DNA of 50,579 bases from Candidatus Cloacimonadota bacterium (GTDB taxonomy: Bacteria > Cloacimonadota > Cloacimonadia > Cloacimonadales > Cloacimonadaceae), in assembly GCA_023421135.1 (NCBI GenBank), contig JAEZUG010000094.1, positions 1 through 50,579 of the forward strand, in the 5' to 3' direction. Positions within the stretch are counted from its first letter, which is position 1, and every line of letters begins with the position of its first letter. The notes under the pieces are model-generated. The model searched no databases. It was not told the DNA's origin and worked only from the letters and a program-made list of their open reading frames with translations. Positions 25,724 to 36,200 of the stretch are shown here, in pieces. The position numbers were made by a program, and so were the translations under genes.

Positions 25724-27163
25724 ATGAGCTTGTCCACACAAGCCAAAGAGAAACTTGCCCGCTTCCTTGAAGAAGAGAGGATCATCAGCCGGGGAGACAA
25801 GATTATTGCCGCTTGTTCCGGAGGTGCCGATTCTGTTGCACTGATCTATCTTCTGGGGCTTTTACGTTTTGATCTGAAGCTGAGTTTACTCGCTGTGCAC
25901 ATCGATCATCAGACCCGGCCGGAAGCTAATGAAGCCGAGGCAGAACTGGTGAAAGATATCTGTCGTCGGCTCAATATAGCGCTGGTGATCCGCAAGATTA
26001 ATCCGGAACCTGGCCCGGGCTTTGAGAACCGTGCCAGAGATATGCGCTTTGGTGAGTTTGAGCGAATCCTGAGAATGTACAATTTCAATAAACTGGCTTT
26101 GGGACATCATAAGAATGATCAGGCTGAAACGGTGCTCATGAATCTGATGCGTGGAGCAGGCATGGGCGGTATGAGTGGGATCAAACCCTGCATGGATCAT
26201 GTGATTCATCCTCTCTTGTGCTTCAGCAAAAAGGAACTCACCGAGCTGCTGCTCTCCGAGAAGATTCCCTGGGTGGAAGATGCGACCAACAGCGACGTTC
26301 ATCAGAGGCGCAATTACCTGCGCAACAGGATCATCCCGCTCTTGGAAGAGAACGTTCATCCTGGCGTGGTGGAGAAGATCTCTTTGCAGGCAGCTATCAG
26401 CCGGGAAGCCGAAGCATTTTTCCGGGAGCAAGCCAAGCAGCGTTTTAAACGGCTCTGCATCGAACAGAATCCCACCCGTATTGTACTGAAACTAAAGGGA
26501 CTGCCCAATATCAGCTCAATAGAGCAATTTTACACTCTGCGCCGGGCTTATGCTCTGCTCAGTGGAACAGAACAAGATTTTTACTGGCATAGTCTGGCAG
26601 ACATCCAGGCACTATATGGTAGCCAGGGCAGCAAAGAAACTCTTTTGCAAAAAGGAATTCGGGTTGAACGCCGTTATGAAGAGCTCTTTTTTTACACAGC
26701 CCAGGATTCCCTGGCGGCTCCACCACCGGAAGCGGTGACAGTGGAGGAAGAACGCTCTCGGGCAGTCTGGGGTAGCATGCGCTTTAGTTTCAAGCATATC
26801 AGGGTTTTACCCAAGCACGAGGAGTTTGGCAAGCACTGCATCTTTTTGGATGCCGATAAGGTGGTCTTCCCGCTGGTGATCCGCAGCCGGGAGGAGGGAG
26901 ATCGCTTTATCCCCAAAGGCATGCAGAATTTCAAGAAGCTGAAGGACTTTTTTATTGACGAAAAAGTAGCAAAAAATGAGAGGGATAGGATGGCTATAGT
27001 CTGCGATAGTGAAAAAATCCTCTGGATAGCCGGGATGAGAATGGATCAGCGAGCCTGTCCCATTCCGGAAAGCAGCCGCTATCTGCAGATCCATCTCGAA
27101 TCTATGGACGAGAAGCCAAACCGGGCTGCCAACAGACATAAGAAACAGGGAGATAACGAATGA
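25724..27163 (+). CDS. tilS: tRNA(Ile)-lysidine synthase TilS
   Basis: 479 residues. Modifies C34 of the minor isoleucine tRNA to lysidine, which lets it read AUA. The PP-loop ATP pyrophosphatase motif SGGADS is at residues 31-36, and the family motifs LGHHKNDQAETVLMNLMRG and RRNYLRNRIIPLL are present, followed by the TilS middle and C-terminal domains. The sequence GAGGAGACGAA precedes the ATG. First gene of a tightly packed run; its stop overlaps the hpt start (ATGA). The tilS-hpt-ftsH order is common in bacteria and supports all three calls. Confidence 0.96.
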   Translation: MSLSTQAKEKLARFLEEERIISRGDKIIAACSGGADSVALIYLLGLLRFDLKLSLLAVHIDHQTRPEANEAEAELVKDICRRLNIALVIRKINPEPGPGFENRARDMRFGEFERILRMYNFNKLALGHHKNDQAETVLMNLMRGAGMGGMSGIKPCMDHVIHPLLCFSKKELTELLLSEKIPWVEDATNSDVHQRRNYLRNRIIPLLEENVHPGVVEKISLQAAISREAEAFFREQAKQRFKRLCIEQNPTRIVLKLKGLPNISSIEQFYTLRRAYALLSGTEQDFYWHSLADIQALYGSQGSKETLLQKGIRVERRYEELFFYTAQDSLAAPPPEAVTVEEERSRAVWGSMRFSFKHIRVLPKHEEFGKHCIFLDADKVVFPLVIRSREEGDRFIPKGMQNFKKLKDFFIDEKVAKNERDRMAIVCDSEKILWIAGMRMDQRACPIPESSRYLQIHLESMDEKPNRAANRHKKQGDNE

Positions 27164-27705
27164 ACTCGATGAATTGTGATATATCTGCAGTGCTCTTTGA
27201 TGAGTACAAAATTCAGACCCGGATCCGGGAGATTGGGTGCCAGATCTCGGCAGAGTATGCCGGGAAGGTGCCGGTCTTTGTGGGGATCCTCAAAGGTGGC
27301 TTCATCTTTTTGAGCGATCTGGTGCGCAGCATTTCCATTCCACTGGAGCTGGATTTTCTGGCTGTATCCAGCTATGGAGCAGGTACGGTCAGCACCGGAA
27401 CGGTCAAGATTCAGAAAGACATCGAGATAGATCTCACCGGCAGAGATGTGATAATCGTGGAAGACATCGTGGATAGCGGGCTCACACTCCAGTATATCCG
27501 CGGGTATCTGGAAAAACACAACCCCTCCTCTGTAAAGATCTGTGTGCTGTTGGATAAGCCTGAAGCACATAAGATTGAAGTGACCTATGACTTTGTGGGC
27601 TTTAATATCGGCAATGAATTTGTGGTGGGCTATGGCCTGGATTTTGCCGAGCGTTACCGCAACCTCCCCTATATTGGAATCCTCAAGGAAGAGCTATATT
27701 CATGA
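27160..27705 (+). CDS. hpt: Hypoxanthine phosphoribosyltransferase
   Basis: 181 residues. Salvages hypoxanthine (and guanine) with PRPP. The PRPP-binding motif VIIVEDIVDSGLTL is near residue 90; GILKGGFIFLSDL and the flexible-loop region SSYGAGTVSTG match the family, as does the closing DFAERYRNLPYIGIL. Both ends overlap the neighbouring genes by four bases (ATGA), so translation is coupled with tilS and ftsH. Confidence 0.96.
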   Translation: MNSMNCDISAVLFDEYKIQTRIREIGCQISAEYAGKVPVFVGILKGGFIFLSDLVRSISIPLELDFLAVSSYGAGTVSTGTVKIQKDIEIDLTGRDVIIVEDIVDSGLTLQYIRGYLEKHNPSSVKICVLLDKPEAHKIEVTYDFVGFNIGNEFVVGYGLDFAERYRNLPYIGILKEELYS

Positions 27706-29915
27706 TGTTAAAAAAACTTTTGCTGGTGTTGATCTGCCTGAGCCTGAGCTTGGCATGGGCAGTTCCGGACAGCACTTCCGGCACTCAGCCGGATCCCAGG
27801 GAAATCCTCCAAACTGAGCCCTTTGGTCAGTTTCAGTATGTCATTCGTGGCATTATTATCACAATCCTGGGTATATCTTTGATCAGTCTGTTTAGGATAT
27901 TTATGATTAGACGACAAAATAAGAAAACCGCTAAGCCGGGAGCAGATCCCGCGCAAGGCTCCCAGAAGCCACCCCAGAACCTTCCTCCCAAGAGATCTCA
28001 GCTTTCTCTTACCATGGTCTTTTTGATCCTGATGATCTCAGTGGTGGTTTATCATGTGTTGACCCGCTCCACAGAACAGATCACGAAAGCGCCTTACAAT
28101 CTCTTTCAGCAGCAAGTGGCTCTGGGAGACGTCGCAGCAGTGCAATTCTCTGAAAAAGATATCTATTACACGGATCAATCCGGCAAGAAGTATGTAACCG
28201 TGATGCCCTTTGAGGATCCCCGGCTGGTAGATTCCCTGGTGGTGAAAGACGCCACGGTCACGGTCATCAAACCTTCCCGCTGGGCTGGAATCCTCTCCTA
28301 TTTCTTTCCCTTTATCCTATTGATCGGCTTTTGGTGGTTCTTTATGCGGGGGATGAACTCGCAGAATAACAAGGCTTTCAGCTTTGGTAAAAGCAAGGCC
28401 AAGCTACATGAAGCCACCAAGAGCAGAGTAACTTTCAAGGACGTCGCCGGAGTCGATGAAGCCAAGGAAGAGCTGCAGGAGATCGTGGAATTTCTCAAAG
28501 ACCCCAAAAAGTTCCAGCGCCTGGGTGGCAGAATTCCGCGCGGAGTGCTGCTGGTGGGACGTCCCGGCACAGGAAAGACCCTTCTGGCCAAAGCAGTATC
28601 CGGAGAAGCCGGAGTACCCTTCTTTTCCATTTCGGGCTCAGACTTTGTGGAAATGTTTGTGGGAGTGGGTGCTGCCCGGGTGAGAGATCTCTTTGAGCAA
28701 GCCAAGAAACACTCTCCCTGCATCACTTTTATCGATGAGATCGATGCTGTGGGACGTCACCGCGGCACCGGACTGGGCGGTGGTCATGATGAGCGCGAGC
28801 AGACCTTGAACCAGCTACTGGTGGAGATGGATGGCTTCGAGCCCAATGAAGCGGTGATCATAATAGCAGCTACCAACCGTCCTGATATCCTCGATCCAGC
28901 TCTCTTGCGCCCGGGACGTTTTGACCGGCAAGTAACGGTTGATCTTCCCGATATCAAGGGCAGAACCGAGATCCTGAGAGTTCATGCTGCCAAGGTTCCG
29001 CTGGCCGAAAACGTTGCCCTGGAGCTGATAGCCCGTGGCACTCCCGGTTTTAGCGGGGCAGACCTGGCCAATATCGTTAATGAAGCAGCTTTGATAGCAG
29101 CATCACACAACAAGAAATCCATCGAGATGAGTGATTTTGAAGAAGCCAAGGACAAGCTGACCTTGGGTAAAGAAAAGAAAAGCCGGGTGATTCCTGAAGA
29201 AGACAAGAAGATCACAGCCTATCATGAGATCGGGCACGTGCTGACCTCTATTTTCCAGGATAAAACCGAGCCGGTGCACAAGGTTTCCATCATACCCAGA
29301 GGTTTCACAGGCGGTGCCACGCACTATTTGATGAGCGATAAATCCGGTTATTCCCGCAGCTATCTGAACCAGCTTTTGGTTACCATGATGGGTGGACGTG
29401 CCGCAGAAGAGATTATCTTCAATGAACTTACCACCGGGGCTGGAAACGACATCGAACGCATTACAGATATTGCCAAGAAGATGGTCTGTTCCTGGGGGAT
29501 GAGCGACAAGGTGGGTCCCATGACCCTGGGCAAGGAGCAGAACGAAGTTTTCCTGGGTAAGGACTTGGGCAGCAGAGACGTGCATAGCAACGAGACTGCT
29601 CTTTTGATAGATTCTGAGATCCGGAAGATTATCTCCGACGCTCATGAAAGAGCCTTGCAAATCCTGAAAGACCATGCTGCTCTGTTGGAAGTGATGGCCA
29701 AAGCTTTGTTGGACAAGGAAACCATGGGAACGGACGAGATCTTTGAGCTCATTCTGGAGAATATCTCCGAAGCGGATAGAAGCTTGGTGCAAGCCAAGTT
29801 TGACCGGGCTCGGGAAATGCGCTTTGACTATCCTGATGCACCCATGGAAGCTGCCACTGTGCAGACCGAAGAAGCAGGTGATTCCACCGATGAATCCACT
29901 CTTGGGAGAGCTTGA
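27702..29915 (+). CDS. ftsH: ATP-dependent zinc metalloprotease FtsH with extended N-terminus
   Basis: 737 residues. Membrane AAA protease for quality control. The AAA module has Walker A LVGRPGTGKT (about 281-290; Arg replaces the usual first Pro), Walker B FIDEIDAVGRHR and the second region of homology NRPDILDPALLRPGRFD. The zinc site is HEIGH (508-512). Unlike standard FtsH it has about 100 extra N-terminal residues: a signal-peptide-like segment ending AWA and a hydrophobic helix near 47-67, before the usual two helices (about 104-122 and 196-214) that flank the periplasmic domain. The acidic C-terminal tail is ordinary. It overlaps hpt by four bases. Confidence 0.95.
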   Translation: MMLKKLLLVLICLSLSLAWAVPDSTSGTQPDPREILQTEPFGQFQYVIRGIIITILGISLISLFRIFMIRRQNKKTAKPGADPAQGSQKPPQNLPPKRSQLSLTMVFLILMISVVVYHVLTRSTEQITKAPYNLFQQQVALGDVAAVQFSEKDIYYTDQSGKKYVTVMPFEDPRLVDSLVVKDATVTVIKPSRWAGILSYFFPFILLIGFWWFFMRGMNSQNNKAFSFGKSKAKLHEATKSRVTFKDVAGVDEAKEELQEIVEFLKDPKKFQRLGGRIPRGVLLVGRPGTGKTLLAKAVSGEAGVPFFSISGSDFVEMFVGVGAARVRDLFEQAKKHSPCITFIDEIDAVGRHRGTGLGGGHDEREQTLNQLLVEMDGFEPNEAVIIIAATNRPDILDPALLRPGRFDRQVTVDLPDIKGRTEILRVHAAKVPLAENVALELIARGTPGFSGADLANIVNEAALIAASHNKKSIEMSDFEEAKDKLTLGKEKKSRVIPEEDKKITAYHEIGHVLTSIFQDKTEPVHKVSIIPRGFTGGATHYLMSDKSGYSRSYLNQLLVTMMGGRAAEEIIFNELTTGAGNDIERITDIAKKMVCSWGMSDKVGPMTLGKEQNEVFLGKDLGSRDVHSNETALLIDSEIRKIISDAHERALQILKDHAALLEVMAKALLDKETMGTDEIFELILENISEADRSLVQAKFDRAREMRFDYPDAPMEAATVQTEEAGDSTDESTLGRA

Positions 29916-29935
29916 GCCTGCCTCAGACATCGAAG

Positions 29936-31258
29936 ATGAGTAATCTAAAAAACATGTTCCGCGCTCTGACGGTGAGAAACTACCGCCTCTTCTTCGCGGG
30001 ACAGGGTATATCCCTGATCGGCACCTGGATCCAGAGAACGACCATGGGCTGGTTTGTCTATCGGCTCACGAATTCTGTGTTTCTGCTAGGCTTGATCAGC
30101 TTCCTATCCATGATTCCTTCCATCTTCGTGAGTCCCTTCGCTGGCACCTGGGCAGATCGCTGGAACCGTCATAAGATCATTATTGGCACCCAGATTGCCT
30201 TCTTCATTCAGACTTCCCTGCTGGCGCTCTTTGTGCTTACCGGTGTGATCAGCTCTTCACGGATATATATTCTGATGATCCTGGCTATGGCGCAGGGAAT
30301 AATCGAAGGAGTTGATGCTCCCATCCGGCAATCTTTTGTGATAGATTTGGTGCAAGTGAAGAGCATGGTGCCCAATGCCATCGCCATGAATTCTGCGATG
30401 TTTAACGCTGCCCGTCTGGTGGGGCCTGCTCTGGGCGGCTTCCTGATCCAGGCCTTTGGAGAGGCTATCTGCTTCTCCATCAATGCCATCTCTTATATAG
30501 CCGTGATTCTGATGCTCTTTATGATGCGGATCAAATATGAGAAGCAGGAACCCAGCAAGGAATCTACTCTCAAGAAGATAGCAGAGGGCTGGCGATATGC
30601 CTGGCATCAATACCCCATCCGCATCCTGGTGGCAAATCTGGCAGTTTACACCATGTTTGGCATGTCTTATGCCACGTTGTTGCCGGTTTTTGCCCGCGAT
30701 GTTCTGAAAGGAGATTCCAGTACTCTGGGACTGATGCTCTCCACAGCCGGAATCGGAGCTCTGACAGGTTCCTTCTTCCTGGCTTCCCGCACAACAATAA
30801 GGGGGATAGCCAACCGAATGCTGGTGATCGGCATGATGGTAAGCTGCACTCTGGTGGTCTTTTCCTTCAGCAACAGCATCTATATAAACCTGCCTCTGAT
30901 GATCCTGATCGGCTTTGGCATGATGATGCAGATGGCTTCCACCAATACTCTGATCCAATCCGTGGTGGAAGATAAGATGCGGGGCAGAGTGCTGAGTATT
31001 TATACCATGGCTTTCACGGCTGTGACGCCTTTTGGCAGCCTGCTGGTGGGCAGCCTGTCCAGTAGTTTTGGTGTCCAATGGGCAATGGCAGCCTGTGCCT
31101 TGGTATGTTTCTTCTGGTCTCTGAGCGGTTTCTCCATCTTGGGTAAATTTAGCAGGGCTGTGCTACGGATGCTGATCAGAGCAGAAAACCAGGAGATCTA
31201 CCGTCCCCGTCAGGTACGATTGAGCCTCAAACCAGGAGTGGTGAATGAAAGTGTTTAA
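29936..31258 (+). CDS. Major facilitator superfamily transporter (EntS-like exporter)
   Basis: 440 residues with twelve predicted membrane helices. The start NYRLFFAGQGISLIGTWIQRTTMGW and the loop FAGTWADRWNRHKII (motif A variant) are characteristic of the EntS/MFS_3 exporter group, whose substrates are varied (siderophores, drugs). ATG 29936 was chosen because the family begins close to this NYRLFF segment; a TTG at 29912 would overlap the ftsH stop. The substrate cannot be read from sequence. Confidence 0.88.
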   Translation: MSNLKNMFRALTVRNYRLFFAGQGISLIGTWIQRTTMGWFVYRLTNSVFLLGLISFLSMIPSIFVSPFAGTWADRWNRHKIIIGTQIAFFIQTSLLALFVLTGVISSSRIYILMILAMAQGIIEGVDAPIRQSFVIDLVQVKSMVPNAIAMNSAMFNAARLVGPALGGFLIQAFGEAICFSINAISYIAVILMLFMMRIKYEKQEPSKESTLKKIAEGWRYAWHQYPIRILVANLAVYTMFGMSYATLLPVFARDVLKGDSSTLGLMLSTAGIGALTGSFFLASRTTIRGIANRMLVIGMMVSCTLVVFSFSNSIYINLPLMILIGFGMMMQMASTNTLIQSVVEDKMRGRVLSIYTMAFTAVTPFGSLLVGSLSSSFGVQWAMAACALVCFFWSLSGFSILGKFSRAVLRMLIRAENQEIYRPRQVRLSLKPGVVNESV

Positions 31259-31931
31259 GTATATTGGAGATGCCTCCTTGGATTATCGTGGGATCATGAA
31301 GCGACATTCAGACCTGCAAATAGGAAACCTCGTTATCCCCCGGGACAGCTTGGTGATTGCTGAGCAGACTCACTCCCGGCTGGTGCATAACTGCCTCCCT
31401 GAAGATGGCGGAGCTGGCTTTGCAGAGCATCCTCAGATCAAAGAAGCCGATGGACTGATCTCCAATATACCTGGCCAGTTCCTTCTCATACGCACAGCAG
31501 ATTGCAGCCCTATTCTACTCTGGGATGAAGAGCGTCTGGTAGTCTGCGCTTTGCACAGCGGCCGGGAAGGCACCCGTAAGAACATCTCCGGCCAGGCAAT
31601 ACACCAGCTTGTTCACGATTATGGCTGCAGACCAGAGAACCTGAAAGCTATCATAGGCCCGGGGATTTGCGAACAGCATTACGAAGTGAGCCCCAGAATC
31701 TATGAAGAATTCCTTTCCAGCTTGGAAGAGAAGGGCATCAAAGCTGTTAGTAACAGCTTTCGCCGCCTGGCAATCCAGGCCACTATCCGGATGCAGTTGC
31801 TCCAAGCAGGGCTGAAAGACGATGATATTAAGTGTTACCCCACCTGTACCTATGAATCACCAGAACACTTCTCTTTCCGCCGGGATGGCACCCACAACCG
31901 CCAGATAAACGTTATTGGGATCGTATTATGA
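31245..31931 (+). CDS. YfiH/PgeF (LACC1 family) multicopper-like purine nucleoside enzyme
   Basis: 228 residues of the YfiH/DUF152 family, whose members act as purine nucleoside phosphorylase/deaminase or remove wrongly incorporated residues from peptidoglycan precursors. The three metal ligands are visible: His in AEQTHSRLV, Cys in IRTADCSPILL and His in ALHSGREGTRKNI. The usual HAGWRG reads HSGREG here, a mild deviation. AGGAG precedes the ATG, which lies inside the end of the transporter gene; its stop overlaps the next ATG. Confidence 0.9.
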   Translation: MKVFKYIGDASLDYRGIMKRHSDLQIGNLVIPRDSLVIAEQTHSRLVHNCLPEDGGAGFAEHPQIKEADGLISNIPGQFLLIRTADCSPILLWDEERLVVCALHSGREGTRKNISGQAIHQLVHDYGCRPENLKAIIGPGICEQHYEVSPRIYEEFLSSLEEKGIKAVSNSFRRLAIQATIRMQLLQAGLKDDDIKCYPTCTYESPEHFSFRRDGTHNRQINVIGIVL

Positions 31932-33262
31932 CACAAGTCTATGAAAGTCCAAGTGGTTTAGTTAAGTTAGAGATCCGAGACGAAGGCATGTCTGCCTGGC
32001 TCACGATCGACAACCATAAGGGTCTGATCAACGAGCGGGAAATCCTCGAGCTGATCGACCGGGCAGGGATCAAGAGCGGCATTGAAGATGCTCAGCGCTA
32101 TATCCGGGAACAGAATCTGGAGAAGGACTTTGGCACTGCCTTCCCGGTGGCTCTTTGCCAAAATGGAACTACTGGAACCAAGCTGAACTACTATTTTGAT
32201 ATTCATAAGAACCGCAGGCTTTCTCCCTCGATGGATCCAGCAAACCTTCCTGGTCTCGAGTATGTGGAAGCCGGAACCATCGTAGCGGATTACTCCTCCA
32301 ATCTCTTTGACCGTCAGGGCTCTATCTACAACATCTTTGGCGAGATCATCCCCAACCCGGAGATTGACCCTGGAATCTCCCGCGCTCAGACAGGCCAGGG
32401 AATAAGCTTCAGCACCTCCAGAAACGCCTTTGTTGCAGAGAAAACCGGGTATCCTTATCTGGATGAAGAAAGCCGGATCTGCCTCCTGGATAGCATCATA
32501 CTGGGTACAGAACTCCAGGACTACAGCTACCCCCTGCATATCCCGGTGGATATGGTCTATCAGGGAGATCTGGAGAATGCAGAGATCTACTGCCGTGGAG
32601 CAATGCAGATCAATGGCTCTGTCAAGCACAGCCTGCTCCATAGCGGAGGAGATCTGGAGATCAGCGGCGAACTGATAGAATCTCAAGTGCGTTGTGAAGG
32701 CAACCTGAAGCTCGGCACCATCCGCAATTGCAGCCAGGCTGTTCTGGTGCTGGCAGATCTGTTTTGCCAGTCTATCCTGGAAAGCTCCGTGCTCTGCCAG
32801 GGTAGGATAGAGCTGGAACGCCTGATCGATCGCTCTGTGGTGGTAGCAGATGGTGGCCTGACCGGAAGTTATGAGAGCTGCATCCAGGATTCGCATCTCC
32901 AGGCCTGTGGCTCTATTGAGGCAGGGAACCTCGGCAGAGTGGATGGAGACACCAATGAGCTGGAGATTACCATCAGCCCCTACAACAAAGCTATCCTCAC
33001 CCGCCTCACCAAAGAACTGATCAAGCATAAAGAGCAGGGCAATGGCTCCGGAGAAGAAGCCCAGAAGATTCAGGAAGAGATCAAAACCTGCGAACAGCAG
33101 CTCGATCAGCAACTGAATAAATTCCTCCGCCGCAAAAGAGAAGAAAGATACAATATCCGGATTCATGGAGACGTGCATCCACCCACAGAGATTCGCATTT
33201 TGAAACACAGCTACACTATCTCAAGCTACCAAAACTCACTTTTACTGGAAGAAAAGGATTGA
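31928..33262 (+). CDS. FapA family (DUF342) protein
   Basis: 444 residues. Family hallmarks: an N-terminal alpha/beta part, then GSIYNIFGEIIPNPEIDPG and a right-handed beta-helix made of short repeats (GDLENAEIYCRGAMQINGSV, SGGDLEISGELIESQVRC, SGNLKLG-type turns) up to about residue 340, and a C-terminal coiled coil rich in Glu, Gln and Lys. FapA was named from flagellar assembly, but DUF342 proteins occur in many non-flagellate bacteria and no flagellar gene is present here. It overlaps both neighbours. Confidence 0.85.
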   Translation: MTQVYESPSGLVKLEIRDEGMSAWLTIDNHKGLINEREILELIDRAGIKSGIEDAQRYIREQNLEKDFGTAFPVALCQNGTTGTKLNYYFDIHKNRRLSPSMDPANLPGLEYVEAGTIVADYSSNLFDRQGSIYNIFGEIIPNPEIDPGISRAQTGQGISFSTSRNAFVAEKTGYPYLDEESRICLLDSIILGTELQDYSYPLHIPVDMVYQGDLENAEIYCRGAMQINGSVKHSLLHSGGDLEISGELIESQVRCEGNLKLGTIRNCSQAVLVLADLFCQSILESSVLCQGRIELERLIDRSVVVADGGLTGSYESCIQDSHLQACGSIEAGNLGRVDGDTNELEITISPYNKAILTRLTKELIKHKEQGNGSGEEAQKIQEEIKTCEQQLDQQLNKFLRRKREERYNIRIHGDVHPPTEIRILKHSYTISSYQNSLLLEEKD

Positions 33263-33267
33263 TTACA

Positions 33268-36200
33268 ATGGAGAGTAGAACGTCCAAGAAGCTGATCCTG
33301 ATCATCAGCCTCCTGCTATGCTTTGCCGGAATCTATGCCCTGGGTCCCGGCTTCTTTAAAGATCCCGCTCCCTCACCGGACGGATCTCAGATCTGCTTTG
33401 TTTACGAAAACGACCTCTGGCTGGTGCCTTTTACAGGTGGAAATGCCGTCCGGCTCACCAATACAGATGCCCTGGAATGGTCTCCCATCTGGTCTCCCGA
33501 TGGCAGCCAGATTGCATTCAATTCCAACCGCGAAGGTCTGACTGGCGTCTATACCATCTCTCCCCGGGGCGGCGGCGCAAAGCTCGTCTATCCCGATAGA
33601 TACTCCGTGATTGAATGGTTTGCCGATGGACAGTATCTGCTGGTGGCACGCAGCAGTTTTGAGCTTGGAACCGGCTTTTACAAGCTTCCTCTCTCGGGAG
33701 AGCGTCCCACTCTCCTGGCCGAGATTGGCGACAGCTTTGCCAGCCTCTCTCCCGATAATACCAAGATTATCTTCAACCGCTATGGTGATCCCTTCCGTGA
33801 AGCTTATCGTGGCAGCCTGAATGGTGATCTCTGGGAGCTGGATCTGGCCAGCGGAGACTACACCCGCCTCACCAGCACTCCCACCACAGAGCGCTATGTG
33901 AGCCATTCCTACCTCAATAACGAGGTCTATTTCTGCGCCTCCGATGGCAGTAAATTCCAGCTCATGAAGACCCGAAACGGCAATTTTGCCAGACCTGAAC
34001 AGCTCAGCAACTTCGATTATTGGTCGGCCCGTGATATCAAGATATCCCACGCTACCGACCGTCTGACCTATGAATTCTTCAATGAAATCTGGGCCTATGA
34101 TCCTGCCAGAGCAGGCCGTGAGCCTGGCTCGGGATGCTTCAAAGTGGAGATCAACATCCTGGAAGACCAGTGGCAAAACTCTCGTCGCACCAGCGCTATG
34201 ACCAACGAATTCAATGAGTTTGCAGTTAGCTCCGATCACCTCCTGGTGGGCTTCAACTATATGTATGATCTCTTTGCCGTTCCCCGTAAAGGCGGTGATG
34301 CCAAACAGCTTAGCTTCGATATGAACGGAGCTTCCCAACTCATTTTCCTCAAAGACAATCGCACTATCCTGATGAGACGAACCCAAAAGGGAGAAGACAA
34401 GCTCTTCACCGTGAAAGTGGATTCCATGGCTACGGAGATCAAGCCGGTGAACTGGTTTGGAGCGGATAGCCTGATCGTGGAATCCCTCTATCGTGACCAC
34501 AGCGGCCTGATCGTAGTGATCTACCGTGACCGTCTCAGAGGCGGAAACATCGCCTGGACGGACGACGATCTTACTGAGTTTCACACCATCCCCACTCCCT
34601 ATGCCGCCAGCTCAAACATCGCCTTCAGCCCGGATAAAAGCTTCGCTGCCTTTGCCGTTTTGCGTGATGAGTTCTGGACTCGTGAGCTCTATCTCTATGA
34701 CATCCACAACCAGGAACTGATCAAGCTTATGAACGACGACCAGTGGATTAGTTCCATCTCCTGGACGCCCGATAGCCGTTCCCTCTTGCTGGGACGCGGA
34801 GGAGATATCTACCGCCTGGATCTGGTGCCCCGGGATGAGCTGGAATACGACAAGAACCACTGGAACGAGATTCTGCGCTACGTTGAAGAGACAAGTCCAA
34901 CCGAAGGCGGCCCGGAAATTGATCCGAGCACCGAGACCGCCGTGGCAGACAGCCTCGCTCCTGCCGTTGAACCCCTCCCAGAACCGGTGGAACCCGAGCT
35001 GGCTGAAACCACTGAGACTCCGGAAAGCCCTGAGACTGTGCCAGAAGCCCCCACTCCCGTGTCCCAGGTGACTCTGGTGCGGGAAAACCTCCGTGAACGC
35101 CTCTACCCTGTAGTAAGTCATCCCAATAACGGACTCTATGTGCTCCATGTTGCCAGCGACAGCGTATTCTATTACATCTCCTATCCTTCAGATCGCAGCC
35201 AAGGTACCGAAATCTTCAAGATCAATATCTATGGCAAAAACAACCTGCAGGAGACCAACCTCGGCACCGGCTTTGGCGATGCCCTGAAAGTGGATACCAC
35301 TATTTACTACACCCAAAACCGCCAGCTCAAATCCTACAATCTGGAATCTGGCACCCGGCGTGAGATCACAGCCTCGGTGGACTATGAATACGATATCAAT
35401 CTCCTCAATCGCCGCGTCTTCGAACAGGTCTGGGGAGCTTTTGGCTTGAATTTCTACGATCTCAATATGCACGGACAGGATTGGAACGCCGCTTTCGAGC
35501 GTTACGCCCCCTATCTGGAGAACGTCCGCAATACCAACGATCTGGAATCCATCGTCGATGAGATGATTGGCGACGTCAATGCCTCTCACACCGGTTTTTA
35601 CCCCCGTCAGGACGTGGTCTATCCTTCCCGCAGCCAGGCTTATCTGGGCTTGGAATTTGACTATGCCGAGCGTCTTCCCGAAGGCGTCCGGGTTCGCTAT
35701 GTCTATCCCGGCACCCGGCTCAGTTACTTCTATCACCTTCTACCCGGCGAGATTATCACCCAGATAGATAATCACCGGATCACTTCCCGCAGCCCACTGG
35801 ATTCACTCCTGATTGATAAAATTGGCAAGCCCATCCGGCTCTCAGTTCAGAGAGATAGCACCAGCGTTGAGATGATAGTTCCCGGCCTTACCTGGAGCCA
35901 AGTCCGCAACCTGTGGTATGAAGACAGGGTCAATCTTAGCACACAGAAGGTGAATGAACTCTCCGGTGGACGGCTGGGCTACGTGCACATCCCTTCCATG
36001 GGAGAAGAAAACTGGACCGAATTTATCCGTGATCTCTTCCGGGACAATGCTGATAAAGAAGCTCTCATCATCGATGTGCGTGGCAATACCGGCGGCAGAA
36101 TCCACGATCAGATCATCAGCCTCCTGATCAAGACCCCCTATGGCTATTCCACTTCCCGGCGCTACAGCCGCGAGAAACGTTATGAACCCAGCCGGATCTG

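Noticed and set aside
31928..33262. Flagellar assembly role suggested by the FapA family name
   Set aside because: No flagellar gene is in the window and DUF342 proteins are frequent in non-flagellate bacteria, so the name does not establish the role.
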